A DNA stretch of 14,910 nucleotides from Candidatus Stahliibacteriota bacterium (GCA_030613445.1 JAUWLY010000028.1:1-14910); one strand, 5' to 3'; positions 6,170 through 14,021 are shown, counted from the first letter of the stretch. Numbers and translations are program-made. Notes: generated from the sequence alone by a model not told the origin.

Positions 6170-7327
6170 TCAGACATTATCAATGATGCCAAATGTCTTA
6201 TCAATAGTCACGCGACTTATTCTTACAGATACTAGCGTATCGTCGCATTCTCCATTGATATATACTCTTATGTAGTTATCAGTCAATCCTTGTTTTTCAT
6301 GACCGCCTTTTTCAATAATGACACCAAATGATTTACCCGGGAGGCGTTTTCTGAATTCGTAGTTTTTATTCTTGATCAGGTCCTTGAGCTGCCAGAGGCG
6401 TTGTCGTTTTGTTTTTCGGTCTACTGGGTCACCCAGGATATAGGCGCTTGTCAACGGTCTCGGTGAATATGGGAAAATATGGAGGTGAGTAAATGGCTGT
6501 CTTTCTATGAACTTGTAGGTATTCTCAAACTCGTTTTCCATTTCTCCGGGAAAGCCTACTATTATATCTGCACCAAGCGCAACATCATTAAAATTCCTGG
6601 CTATCAAAGATACTGCTTTCTTCAAATACACGATATCGTAATGTCGCTTCATCGCAATCAATATACGGTTATCAGCACTCTGTATCGGCAAATGAAAATG
6701 GCGGCAAAAGGGCAGATCCTTTAGGCATCGAATCAGATCTTCACTGACGAATTTAGGTTCAAGTGACGAAAGTCGGAGTCGCGGTAAATCAGAAATTTTA
6801 CTGAGCGCTTTCAATAGATCTATTAGTTCCTGCCCCACATCAAAACCATAAAGACCAATATTAGCGCCGACCAATACGACTTCTTGATAATCCAGCGATA
6901 CAGCCCACTCAATCTCTTCGATAATATCCTTTACGGGTTTGCTCTCAACCTTATCCCTCAACTTCGCCACGATACAGTAAGAACATCCCTCATTACACCC
7001 GTCCTGGATTTTTAGAAAATATCTGGATTTCTCAGGTGTTGGAAAAACACCTTTGATGAGTTTATTCCTCTGTACATTATCAATAACTTGATCGGCACAT
7101 TTGAATTTTTCAGGAGCGAGCCGACAGGCACATCCAGTCGCAATGATCCTATGATTAGGATACTGCCTTTTTGATGATCTAAATTTTCTCAGGGACTTGG
7201 TCGCAGCCTCTCTTGTTACACAACAAGTATTAACAATAATCAAATCTTGGGTGCCGGTAAATTTTTTTGCCAGGCAGAACCCCTCATACTGATTTAGTTT
7301 ACAGCCAAGGTTGATTATTTTCTGCAA
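6170..7327 (-). CDS. mtaB: MtaB-type tRNA methylthiotransferase (ms2t6A37)
   Basis: This 385-residue radical-SAM methylthiotransferase is a paralogue of the MiaB encoded at 1764-3083. Auxiliary-cluster cysteines are Cys9 (LGCKLNQYE), Cys35 (NTCCVT) and Cys66 (TGCAC). The radical-SAM CxxxCxxC is Cys111/115/118. SSLEP, GADIIVGFPGE and a C-terminal TRAM segment with TDNYIRV follow. LGCKxNQYE and the NYIRV TRAM motif point to MtaB, which makes 2-methylthio-N6-threonylcarbamoyladenosine at tRNA A37. At 385 residues it is shorter than the usual ~430. The only possible start is TTG 7327: an in-frame TAA lies three codons upstream and no Shine-Dalgarno is visible. It begins 39 bp after the S1 stop on the same strand, so it is probably the second gene of the S1 operon. 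Confidence 0.85.
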   Translation of the reverse strand: MQKIINLGCKLNQYEGFCLAKKFTGTQDLIIVNTCCVTREAATKSLRKFRSSKRQYPNHRIIATGCACRLAPEKFKCADQVIDNVQRNKLIKGVFPTPEKSRYFLKIQDGCNEGCSYCIVAKLRDKVESKPVKDIIEEIEWAVSLDYQEVVLVGANIGLYGFDVGQELIDLLKALSKISDLPRLRLSSLEPKFVSEDLIRCLKDLPFCRHFHLPIQSADNRILIAMKRHYDIVYLKKAVSLIARNFNDVALGADIIVGFPGEMENEFENTYKFIERQPFTHLHIFPYSPRPLTSAYILGDPVDRKTKRQRLWQLKDLIKNKNYEFRKRLPGKSFGVIIEKGGHEKQGLTDNYIRVYINGECDDTLVSVRISRVTIDKTFGIIDNV

Positions 7328-7366
7328 ATCGTGGCGTTATGTACGCTATTTAAGCTATCAAGGAAC

Positions 7367-9058
7367 TTATTCTGGGTTATCGATCTCTTTTTCTTGAGCA
7401 CCTAGAATATCACCGATTGTGAACTTATCAGTTGGTTTAGGTTTAGGCTTAACCGATTCCTTCTTCTTTGCTGGCGGCTTAGGCGTATGCGGTTCTTTTT
7501 CACTAAGAATGATCCTTCTCAACCTTGGGTTTATCTTCCTGATTATGACTTCGACCTCTTCACCTAACTTGTATAAATCCTTAGGCTTTTTCCCACGCCG
7601 CGCCAAATAATTAGCCGGGATAAATTCCTCAATGCCTCCTTCGAGTATGAGTCTTATGCCTTTTGGCAAAATATCGCTGACCTTTCCAATCACCTTTTCA
7701 CCTTCATTATGGCTACCCGTGAATTTACTAAAGGGGTCTTCTTTTGTGTGCTTCAGACTTAGAGATATTCTTCGATTCTTACGATCGATCGTTCGGATCA
7801 CCGCCGTGACCTTCTGACCCTTCTTCAGATAATCAGACGCCTTTTTAACCTTCTTATCCCAGAAAAAATCGTTCACATGGACCAAACCTTCAACCCCATC
7901 GATAAGTTGAACAAAAGCACCAAAGTCCTTGAGATTTGTAACTTTCACTACTATCTCTTGATTGACTTTGAATGTCTCATCCACTGTTGACCAGGGATCT
8001 GGCTGGGTTTGTTTCATACCAAGCGAAATCCTTCGCTCATCACGGGCAATCGACAAAACAACTGCTTCCACAATATCACCAACTTTAATGATCTTAGCCG
8101 GATCTTTGATGTCTTTTTTCCATGACATTTCGGAAATGTGAACGAGTCCCTCAACGCCTTTCTCGATCTCAACGAAAGCACCATAGTCAACGACGCTCGT
8201 GACTTTTCCCTTGATCCTCGTACCAACCGGGAAATTCTTCTCAATTTTTGTCCAGGGGTGGGGAGAAAGTTGCTTTAGACCAACCGCTATACGACCGGTC
8301 TCGCGATCCATAACCAACACCTTGATCGATATCTTACTGCCAACCTTCACAACTTCAGCTGGATGGGTTATCTTTTTCCAAGAGATATCCGTAATGTGAA
8401 GCAAAGCATCGATCCCACCAATATCTATAAAGGCACCGAAATCAGTTGTGTTACGCACCATACCCTCAATAATGTCGCCGACCTTTATTTTGTTGAAGAT
8501 TATTTTGCGTGCCTTTGCTTGTTCTTCTTCAACAGCAAGTCTCCTGGAAACGACAATGTTCTTGCGCATCATATTGATCTTCACAATCTTCACACCAACT
8601 TCATTACCGATCGCCGAATCAATCTCGGCCTGCGATTTGAATTCAATCTGAGAACTTGGCAAAAACGCCTCAACCCCGATAATATCAACAGTAAACCCGC
8701 CCTTTATGCGTTTTTTCAAGGTAGCCATAGCGAGTTCGCCATTTTCGTAGAGATGTTTTATTTTATCCCACGCAAGTTGAAATTCAGCTTTCTTTTTCGA
8801 AATCACTGGAAAACCATCACGGTCCTCATAGGCTTCCAAGAAAACATAAACGTCTTTACCGATTGCTGCATCTTCTTCTGTTGTGAATTCTTCTAAAGGT
8901 AAAAATCCTTCGGCTTTAAGACCTAGATTCAAAAGAACACCATTCTCAGTCTTTTTAATTACTGAAGCCTTTACGATCTCACCCTCTCTCGCGGTGACAA
9001 AAGAAGCATCAAAAAGTTTCTTCATCTCTTCTTCAGAATAACTTTTCATTTCGTGCAT
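7367..9058 (-). CDS. rpsA: Ribosomal protein S1 with six S1 domains
   Basis: The 563-residue protein is a string of six S1 (OB-fold) RNA-binding domains at about residues 25-91, 107-175, 194-264, 279-350, 366-437 and 453-522. A basic, Lys/Pro-rich tail and an acidic end follow. Domains 3-5 carry the canonical motifs D-F/Y-G-A-F-V/I, EGLVHISE and RISLGMKQ. Domains 1, 2 and 6 are divergent, as in bacterial RpsA, where the first two dock on the 30S subunit and the rest bind mRNA. AGGAGG (9066-9061) lies only two nt before ATG 9058 and eleven nt before the in-frame ATG 9049, so the true start may be 9049. A consensus promoter lies just upstream. It heads a probable operon with the MtaB-like gene. 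Confidence 0.95.
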   Translation of the reverse strand: MHEMKSYSEEEMKKLFDASFVTAREGEIVKASVIKKTENGVLLNLGLKAEGFLPLEEFTTEEDAAIGKDVYVFLEAYEDRDGFPVISKKKAEFQLAWDKIKHLYENGELAMATLKKRIKGGFTVDIIGVEAFLPSSQIEFKSQAEIDSAIGNEVGVKIVKINMMRKNIVVSRRLAVEEEQAKARKIIFNKIKVGDIIEGMVRNTTDFGAFIDIGGIDALLHITDISWKKITHPAEVVKVGSKISIKVLVMDRETGRIAVGLKQLSPHPWTKIEKNFPVGTRIKGKVTSVVDYGAFVEIEKGVEGLVHISEMSWKKDIKDPAKIIKVGDIVEAVVLSIARDERRISLGMKQTQPDPWSTVDETFKVNQEIVVKVTNLKDFGAFVQLIDGVEGLVHVNDFFWDKKVKKASDYLKKGQKVTAVIRTIDRKNRRISLSLKHTKEDPFSKFTGSHNEGEKVIGKVSDILPKGIRLILEGGIEEFIPANYLARRGKKPKDLYKLGEEVEVIIRKINPRLRRIILSEKEPHTPKPPAKKKESVKPKPKPTDKFTIGDILGAQEKEIDNPE

Positions 9059-9093
9059 ATCCTCCTTTGAACAGGTTTGCTATTCAAGCTCCT

Positions 9094-9121
9094 ATTATAT
9101 AAAGTGGAAGCTATTTGTCAA
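9094..9121 (-). promoter_or_regulatory. Consensus promoter of the S1 gene
   Basis: Minus strand: TTGACA (9121-9116), 16-bp spacer, TATAAT (9099-9094), a perfect match in both boxes, as expected for a highly expressed ribosomal gene. The predicted start near 9087 leaves a leader of about 29 nt with AAAGGAGG next to the start codon. Confidence 0.8.
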
Positions 9122-9329
9122 TAGGACATACATGAAATATCACTGTCCCGCTGGCGGGATCCACGATTTCCTCCATATGTACATCTAATAATGATAAATC
9201 GGGATAATCTTTCGTGCATCGGTGCCTGTCGAAGATATTGAATTTATTGAAATACCCCGTAAGCTATTACACTTATGGGGTAATCGAGAGAGCGATGAAT
9301 ATTTTGTCAGAGCTCTCATAAAATAGCAT
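9122..9329. other. Divergent intergenic region with hairpins, no gene seen
   Basis: This stretch separates the S1 and glycosyltransferase promoters. I see no coding frame with a ribosome-binding site. It contains TCCCG-CTGG-CGGGA (9146-9159), a strong stem-loop TACCCCGTAAG/CTTATGGGGTA (9253-9263 with 9272-9282, 10 of 11 paired, 8-nt loop), and GAGAGC/GCTCTC arms at about 9288-9317. These could be operators, a small RNA, or remnants of palindromic repeats. Confidence 0.5.
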
Positions 9330-9357
9330 TTGACTTTTTGTATAATCTTGTTATTAT
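9330..9357 (+). promoter_or_regulatory. Predicted promoter of the GT4 glycosyltransferase operon
   Basis: TTGACT (9330-9335), 16-bp spacer, TATTAT (9352-9357), both 5/6. The predicted start falls at about 9364, two nt before the TTG start codon. A TATAAT at 9341-9346 has no matching -35 but would give a 13-nt leader, also without a Shine-Dalgarno. Confidence 0.6.
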
Positions 9358-9365
9358 AGAATGCT

Positions 9366-10496
9366 TTGAGACATCTGAAAGTACTGATCTGTTCCGATTC
9401 TTATTACCCACACCCTGGTGGTGTATCTGAATACATGCATTTCCTGAGTGAATATTTGAGAAAACTTGGCAATGATGTAGTCATTCTAGCACCCAAATAT
9501 TCTGGCGATTACAATGATGACCCTCACACCAAGAGGATTGGACGGTGCTATCTGTTTAAAGCGAATAAAGCAACGATAACTATAGCCCTCCACCCCAAAT
9601 TACCTTTGTTAGTTCGGGACTATATACGAGAACATGATTTTGATATTATTCACACCAATGGACCTTTAGGGTGGAACCTTCCGTACTGGGCATTTCATTA
9701 TTCAAAGGCAGTCAATGTAGTAACATTCCATACGGCATTTACCGGCATCAATCTATACAGGTTTGCCAAAATTGTTTTCAAACGTCGTTTTCAGAAAAGA
9801 ATGCACGGAGCCATATACCCTTCAAAAAATGCGCGGCGGACAACCCACCCTCACTTTTCCATACCGTACAGAATAATCCCCAATGGTGTTGACACTGAAA
9901 GGTTTAATCCCGAGGTTCCGGCTCTAGATAAGTTCCCTGCTCATGTACCAAAGATCCTTTTTTTGGGCAGGTTAGACCCAAGAAAAGGCTTGAATCATCT
10001 CCTTGCTGCGTATCCACTGATAAAGAAAAAAAGCCCAGAAGCGATACTGATTGTCGTCGGAACAGGTACGTTTATTGAACGCTACAAGAATTCAATCCCG
10101 GTTAAGCTACGTGATTCAGTGTATTTTGAAGGCCATGTACCAAGCCATCTCATTCCCCGATACTATGCCACATGCGACGTCTATGTTTCACCAGCAACTG
10201 GCGGTGAGGTCTTTGGTATCGTACTCACTGAAGCAATGGCAACAGGCAAACCAGTGGTGGCATCTGATATACCTGGATACAATGAAGTTATAGAACACAA
10301 CGTGAATGGATTGCTCTTTGATTTTGAAAATCCTGGCAGCATTGCAGATGAAGTATCCAAAGTGCTGTTGGACAATAAGCTCCGAAACCGTCTCAGCAAA
10401 GGCGGTCGGGCATTTGCACAAAAAGTATCATGGCGAAATGTCGCCCGACAAGTGCTCGATTATTATGATACATTAATATTATCTAAGGAGGTATGA
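9366..10496 (+). CDS. GT4-family glycosyltransferase (PimA/PimB-like)
   Basis: The 376-residue protein has the GT-B fold pattern of GT4 retaining enzymes. An N-terminal Rossmann domain has SYYPHPGGVSEY, the acceptor-side Gly-rich loop. The linker segment PNGVDTERFNPE and a C-terminal nucleotide-sugar domain (LFLGRLDPRKGLNHLL) follow. The E-x7-E motif lies at Glu281 and Glu289 within GGEVFGIVLTEAMATG, and the sequence around it is close to mannosyltransferases of phosphatidylinositol (PimA/PimB). The exact donor and acceptor are not predictable; a cytoplasmic-face membrane role in glycolipid or polysaccharide synthesis is likely. The start must be TTG 9366: an in-frame TAG lies at 9357-9359, and starting later would cut into the first beta strand. 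There is no Shine-Dalgarno. The stop overlaps the next gene's start region (TGATG). Confidence 0.88.
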   Translation: MRHLKVLICSDSYYPHPGGVSEYMHFLSEYLRKLGNDVVILAPKYSGDYNDDPHTKRIGRCYLFKANKATITIALHPKLPLLVRDYIREHDFDIIHTNGPLGWNLPYWAFHYSKAVNVVTFHTAFTGINLYRFAKIVFKRRFQKRMHGAIYPSKNARRTTHPHFSIPYRIIPNGVDTERFNPEVPALDKFPAHVPKILFLGRLDPRKGLNHLLAAYPLIKKKSPEAILIVVGTGTFIERYKNSIPVKLRDSVYFEGHVPSHLIPRYYATCDVYVSPATGGEVFGIVLTEAMATGKPVVASDIPGYNEVIEHNVNGLLFDFENPGSIADEVSKVLLDNKLRNRLSKGGRAFAQKVSWRNVARQVLDYYDTLILSKEV

Positions 10497-11047
10497 TGAA
10501 ATATCTGTTCGTTGTCCTTTTAGCTCTTGTCATGTGCGCAGGGCCAAAAAATGGACAAACCAAAATAGCATTGGAAAAAGGCACGTACATGCATATAAAC
10601 GTAAAAGCTTATGGTGAAATCATTGTACGAATGTACAAAGAAGAAATACCCAATAATGTAGCAAATATCGTCAAGCTTACTAATGAAGGTTTTTACAACG
10701 GCCTGACTTTTCACCGTATTATCAAAGGTTTCATGATTCAAGGCGGCTGTCCTCGCGGTGACGGGACTGGCTCACCAGGCTATCGAATTGATGATGAAAT
10801 ATTGTCAAAGTTGACCCACCTGAAAGGAACGGTCGCCATGGCAAACAGCGGTCCTAATACGAATGGCTCTCAGTTCTATATCTGTCTTGAACCACAGCCC
10901 CGGCTGGATGGTGGTTACACAATCATAGGCCAGGTTATCAAAGGCATGGATACTGTCACCAAAATCGGCAATGTTAAGACCGGTCATATGGACCGCCCAA
11001 CTAGTCCTGTAATCATGGATAAAGTCTGGATTGTGGAGATAAATTAA
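10496..11047 (+). CDS. Cyclophilin-type peptidyl-prolyl cis-trans isomerase, exported
   Basis: The 183-residue product has a complete cyclophilin domain after an N-terminal export signal. Numbered from ATG 10496, key residues are Arg74 in FHRIIKGFMIQGG (catalytic Arg), Gln82, the AMANSGPNTNGSQFYI segment (Phe127) and LDGGYTIIGQV. The tryptophan that binds cyclosporin in CypA is replaced (Arg136). The signal region MKYLFVVLLALVMC ends in Cys14 but with Met at the -1 position, so lipoprotein processing is doubtful; it may be periplasmic or anchored. AAGGAGG lies one nt before ATG 10493 and four nt before ATG 10496, so I chose 10496. It overlaps the upstream glycosyltransferase stop by one base, indicating translational coupling. 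It probably assists folding of exported proteins. Confidence 0.88.
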   Translation: MKYLFVVLLALVMCAGPKNGQTKIALEKGTYMHINVKAYGEIIVRMYKEEIPNNVANIVKLTNEGFYNGLTFHRIIKGFMIQGGCPRGDGTGSPGYRIDDEILSKLTHLKGTVAMANSGPNTNGSQFYICLEPQPRLDGGYTIIGQVIKGMDTVTKIGNVKTGHMDRPTSPVIMDKVWIVEIN

Positions 11048-11110
11048 ATCGCATAGGATTAAACTATTTGTACGTGGCAACAGTCTAAATCTTATAGAAG
11101 GAGGTACAGA

Positions 11111-11560
11111 ATGAGAAAGAACCTATTGGTATTGATTGGGCTTTTGATCATAACATCTTATGGTTTTGCACAAGAATTCGACTGTCCAGGACATGGCGGG
11201 CGAGAAGGTAAACATCAACCCGGACACATGATGAAATTAGAAATGCTTGATTTGAGTCCTGAGCAACGAGAAGAAATTGAGACCTCAAGGTACGAAGTTA
11301 AGAAAAAAGCAATCCCGCTGCGCGCTGAAATCCAACTCAAACACCTTGACATGCAAAAAGAGATGCAAGCCGATAACCCGAACCGCAGCAAACTCATGAA
11401 CCTTACAAAACAAATCAGTGATCTACAACTGAAGATAAAACAGCTTATGTTAGACCAAAAGTTGAAGATCCATTCTATCCTTACCCCTGAGCAAAAAGAG
11501 CAAATGAAAAGATCTATGCATAAGACCATAGAAAAGAAAATCATCAAGAAAATACACTGA
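11111..11560 (+). CDS. Spy/CpxP-like periplasmic protein with LTxxQ motifs
   Basis: The 149-residue protein begins with a signal peptide, likely cut after Ala20 (TSYGFA|QE). The mature N-terminus is His/Gly rich with one Cys (CPGHGG, KHQPGHMM), suggestive of metal binding. The rest is helical and highly charged. It contains the two LTxxQ-type motifs that define Spy/CpxP/CnrX-like proteins: LSPEQ (48-52) and LTPEQ (124-128). Such proteins act as ATP-independent periplasmic chaperones or as metal or stress sensors; which applies here is not shown. AAGGAGG stands six nt before the ATG. It lies 63 bp after the cyclophilin gene and a weak promoter cannot be excluded, but co-transcription with that gene is plausible. 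A 14-bp inverted repeat follows the stop. Confidence 0.8.
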   Translation: MRKNLLVLIGLLIITSYGFAQEFDCPGHGGREGKHQPGHMMKLEMLDLSPEQREEIETSRYEVKKKAIPLRAEIQLKHLDMQKEMQADNPNRSKLMNLTKQISDLQLKIKQLMLDQKLKIHSILTPEQKEQMKRSMHKTIEKKIIKKIH

Positions 11561-11580
11561 GAATCTATATGCTGCCGATT

Positions 11581-11620
11581 GTGGGCAATCTCCCACTTTA
11601 ACAATGGGGAGATTGCCCAC
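11581..11620 (+). terminator. Perfect 14-bp inverted repeat, possible terminator
   Basis: GTGGGCAATCTCCC (11581-11594) and GGGAGATTGCCCAC (11607-11620) pair perfectly around a 12-nt loop, 20 bp after the Spy-like stop and well before the next promoter. The position suits a terminator, but no U-run follows, so it could instead be an mRNA-stabilising hairpin or a palindromic repeat. The left arm can also form GATTG-TGGG-CAATC. Confidence 0.5.
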
Positions 11621-11671
11621 CGATCTAATAACTTCCCCTAACCACCAAAAATACTCTGCCATCCTTTAGCC

Positions 11672-11687
11672 AGGTTTTCTTAAACCT
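11672..11687. promoter_or_regulatory. Operator-like palindrome
   Basis: AGGTTT-TCTT-AAACCT is a perfect 6-bp-arm palindrome that ends four bp before the -35 box of the following promoter. Its position suits a regulator-binding site, but no regulator is identified. Confidence 0.3.
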
Positions 11688-11691
11688 AGTA

Positions 11692-11719
11692 TTGACTTAG
11701 GCGTGCCAAAAAATATAAT
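11692..11719 (+). promoter_or_regulatory. Predicted promoter of the GT-C glycosyltransferase gene
   Basis: TTGACT (11692-11697), 16-bp spacer, TATAAT (11714-11719). The predicted transcription start, seven nt past the -10, coincides with the GTG start codon at 11726, implying a leaderless mRNA. Confidence 0.7.
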
Positions 11720-11725
11720 ATCTGA

Positions 11726-12997
11726 GTGCAGTCAGATAAACCGCTAAATCAGTCAAAGTGGATCATTCTACTGCTCATCCTCGGGTTCAGCATAAGGGTC
11801 GTGTCAATGATTGCGCTGAAAAACTACGTGGCGCCGCAAGCGTGGGAGTACGGTGACATCGCAGAAAATATCGTAGATGGTCGTGGTTTTTCTCGCATTA
11901 ATGAATTCAGTCACAATATTGAAAATACCTCGAGCCACGCTCCACTATACCCTTACTATCTGAGTTTCTTCTTTCAATTTGGACAAAAGAACTGGGTTTA
12001 CTTGATCATCCAAATAATCCAAATTGTCATATCGGTTCTGACTATACTCATTCTCTACAAGATTGTCTTGTTGCTATTTACTAAATTAACTGCCATCCTG
12101 ACCGCATTGGCTGCATCTTTGTATCCTCCTCTCATCTATTATTCAACAAAGTTAACCCCTACTGTATGGGTGGTCTTTTTCATAAGCCTGACTATCCTTT
12201 TGATGTTAAAACTAAAGAACAACTCTTTGAAGATCGCCATACTCTGCGGTATATCCTTGGGCGCATCTATATTAACCAATCCTATTGCTTTTGCGTTTTT
12301 CCCAACGCTCATAATCTGGTATCTGGTAAAAAAGCCCATTGAATTCAGAAAACTCTGTTTGCTTATTCTCGTAACTCTTGTAACCTTAGTACCTTGGACA
12401 ATCAGAAATCACAAAATCCACCATCGCTTAATTCCCGTTACAACACAGTTTAGCAAGAATCTCTGGATCGGTAATAATCCAAATGCGACCGGCACTGATT
12501 ACTATCAAGTAGTGCAAAGCAAAGAACCCCTTTTCGTACTAATGACCAATACGCTACCAAGAAAGGTTAGGCGCGATCTCGGGAGAATAACTGAAATAGA
12601 ACGTTCCGACTACTTTCTCAGACAAGGGCTGATATTCATAGTGCAGAACCCTAGGAAATCCACGAACCTGCTATTCACAAAAACCTTCTATTTCTGGTGG
12701 TTTGCTCCGTCTGAAATAAATGCTTCTGTCGATGCGTTAAAGTATCGGACAGTAAATACCCTGATATATTTCCCTCTCCTTGTTTTAGGTGTCATCGGTA
12801 TTGCATTGTCCCTTCGCCATAAATACAATAAACAGTCCTTAATGCTCGTTCTTGTACTGATCAGTATCTCAGCAATATATATCTTCACCCATGTTGGTCT
12901 TGCAAGATACCGAATGCCGGTCGAAGCCATTCTTCTGATTTTTGCAAGTCTTTCTATTACTGAAATCAAGAAATACTTCATAAATAAGCAATTGTAG
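11726..12997 (+). CDS. GT39/PMT-like membrane glycosyltransferase (GT-C fold)
   Basis: The 423-residue protein is polytopic, with many hydrophobic spans from about residue 12 to the C-terminus. The first extracytoplasmic loop has EYGDIAENIVDGRGF, where Glu41/Asp44 match the acidic catalytic site of polyprenyl-phosphate-dependent GT-C enzymes. HAPLYPYY follows, the counterpart of the common R-x-P-x-Y-P motif. PWTIRNH and WIGNNPNATG are also typical of bacterial GT39/ArnT-like transferases. It probably moves a sugar from a lipid carrier onto a lipid or protein on the outer face of the inner membrane. The start is GTG 11726, giving a short cytosolic leader before the first helix; no Shine-Dalgarno precedes it and the promoter's -10 box ends six bp upstream. 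It appears monocistronic. Confidence 0.8.
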   Translation: MQSDKPLNQSKWIILLLILGFSIRVVSMIALKNYVAPQAWEYGDIAENIVDGRGFSRINEFSHNIENTSSHAPLYPYYLSFFFQFGQKNWVYLIIQIIQIVISVLTILILYKIVLLLFTKLTAILTALAASLYPPLIYYSTKLTPTVWVVFFISLTILLMLKLKNNSLKIAILCGISLGASILTNPIAFAFFPTLIIWYLVKKPIEFRKLCLLILVTLVTLVPWTIRNHKIHHRLIPVTTQFSKNLWIGNNPNATGTDYYQVVQSKEPLFVLMTNTLPRKVRRDLGRITEIERSDYFLRQGLIFIVQNPRKSTNLLFTKTFYFWWFAPSEINASVDALKYRTVNTLIYFPLLVLGVIGIALSLRHKYNKQSLMLVLVLISISAIYIFTHVGLARYRMPVEAILLIFASLSITEIKKYFINKQL

Positions 12998-13000
12998 ACC

Positions 13001-13021
13001 GAACAATTACTGTTCTTAATT
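13001..13021 (+). terminator. Weak hairpin plus T-rich tail after the GT-C gene
   Basis: GAACA-ATTAC-TGTTC (13001-13015) is followed by TTAATTT, just downstream of the gene's stop. The stem is only five AT-rich pairs, so termination here is tentative. Confidence 0.25.
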
Positions 13022-13062
13022 TAACGAATTACCACTTAACCAAATACGACTACTTTGTTATA

Positions 13063-13090
13063 TTGACATCAATGGCATTATGAATATCAT
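13063..13090 (+). promoter_or_regulatory. Predicted promoter of the folD-mtnA operon
   Basis: TTGACA (13063-13068), 16-bp spacer, TATCAT (13085-13090, 5/6). The predicted start near 13097 leaves a leader of about 35 nt, with AAGGAGG four nt before the folD ATG. Confidence 0.65.
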
Positions 13091-13131
13091 TCTCTAAACA
13101 TCACTAGCATTTTCAAAAATAAGGAGGTTAA

Positions 13132-14019
13132 ATGGCACAAATATTGAGTGGTAAAGAACTATCAACCAAGATGCGTGAAGAAATGAAACAAGAGATAGTT
13201 GATCTTAAAGATAAATATGATATCGTTCCTGGACTTGCTGTTATTCTTATTGGTGATGATCCTGGCTCCCTGTCTTATGTACGGAATAAAGAAAAGGCGT
13301 GTGCCTCAATCGGTTTAGTATCGCGTAAGTATAAATTCGGAGCTGACTATCCTGAAGCAGATGTTCTAAAACTTATTGATGAACTCAACCAAGACAAAGC
13401 AATACATGGAATTTTAGTACAACTACCATTGCCCGATCATATAAGTGAAGACAAGGTCATATCAGCAATAGAACCAGACAAGGATGTTGATGGCTTTCAT
13501 CCAATAAATATCGGCAAAATGATGGCTGGCTCACCAGGTTTTCTTCCCTGTACGCCGCACGGTGTTCAACAATTGCTACTGCATAACAATATCGAAATTG
13601 AAGGCAGTCATGTCGTAATCGTAGGAAGGAGTAATATCGTAGGAAAACCACTCGCCATGATCCTCGTACAAAAAAAGCCCGGGGGCAATGCGACTGTCAC
13701 GCTCTGCCATACGCGAACAAGAAATATGGCTGATATAACTAAATCTGCTGATATTCTAGTCTTAGCCGCGGGCAAACCCAATTCTGTAACTGCTGACATG
13801 ATAAAACAAGGTGCTGTAGTAATAATTGTCGGGCAAACATGGATAGAAGACAAAACCAGAAAAAGTGGGCACCGAGTCGTTGGTGATGTAGATTTTGACG
13901 AAGCGAGTGCAAAAGCCAGTGCGATAACACCAGTTACTGGTGGCGTTGGACCAATGACCATAACAATGCTCCTTAAGAATACAATCCAATCGGCAAAAAG
14001 ATACGCAGGTATTGAGTAA
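13132..14019 (+). CDS. folD: FolD, methylene-THF dehydrogenase / methenyl-THF cyclohydrolase
   Basis: The 295-residue protein matches bifunctional FolD over its whole length. The N-terminal catalytic domain has YVRNKEKAC (Tyr49, Lys53 as catalytic pair), VQLPLP, DVDGF (118-122) and PCTPHG (139-144). The Rossmann NADP-binding domain has VGRSNIVGKPLA (164-175), and TPVTGGVGPMT is the conserved C-terminal motif. It interconverts 5,10-methylene-, 5,10-methenyl- and 10-formyl-tetrahydrofolate in the cytosol, supplying one-carbon units for purine, thymidylate and methionine synthesis. The start is clear: AAGGAGG four nt before the ATG. It is followed after two bases by mtnA, so the two genes are almost certainly co-transcribed. 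Confidence 0.96.
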   Translation: MAQILSGKELSTKMREEMKQEIVDLKDKYDIVPGLAVILIGDDPGSLSYVRNKEKACASIGLVSRKYKFGADYPEADVLKLIDELNQDKAIHGILVQLPLPDHISEDKVISAIEPDKDVDGFHPINIGKMMAGSPGFLPCTPHGVQQLLLHNNIEIEGSHVVIVGRSNIVGKPLAMILVQKKPGGNATVTLCHTRTRNMADITKSADILVLAAGKPNSVTADMIKQGAVVIIVGQTWIEDKTRKSGHRVVGDVDFDEASAKASAITPVTGGVGPMTITMLLKNTIQSAKRYAGIE

Positions 14020-14021
14020 TT

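Noticed and set aside
8363..8896. 177-codon plus-strand frame inside S1
   Set aside because: Antisense shadow of the six-domain S1 gene, with no start signal.
11068..11095. Promoter TTGTAC-N16-TCTTAT before the Spy-like gene
   Set aside because: Weak in both boxes and within a short gap after the cyclophilin gene; co-transcription explains it as well.
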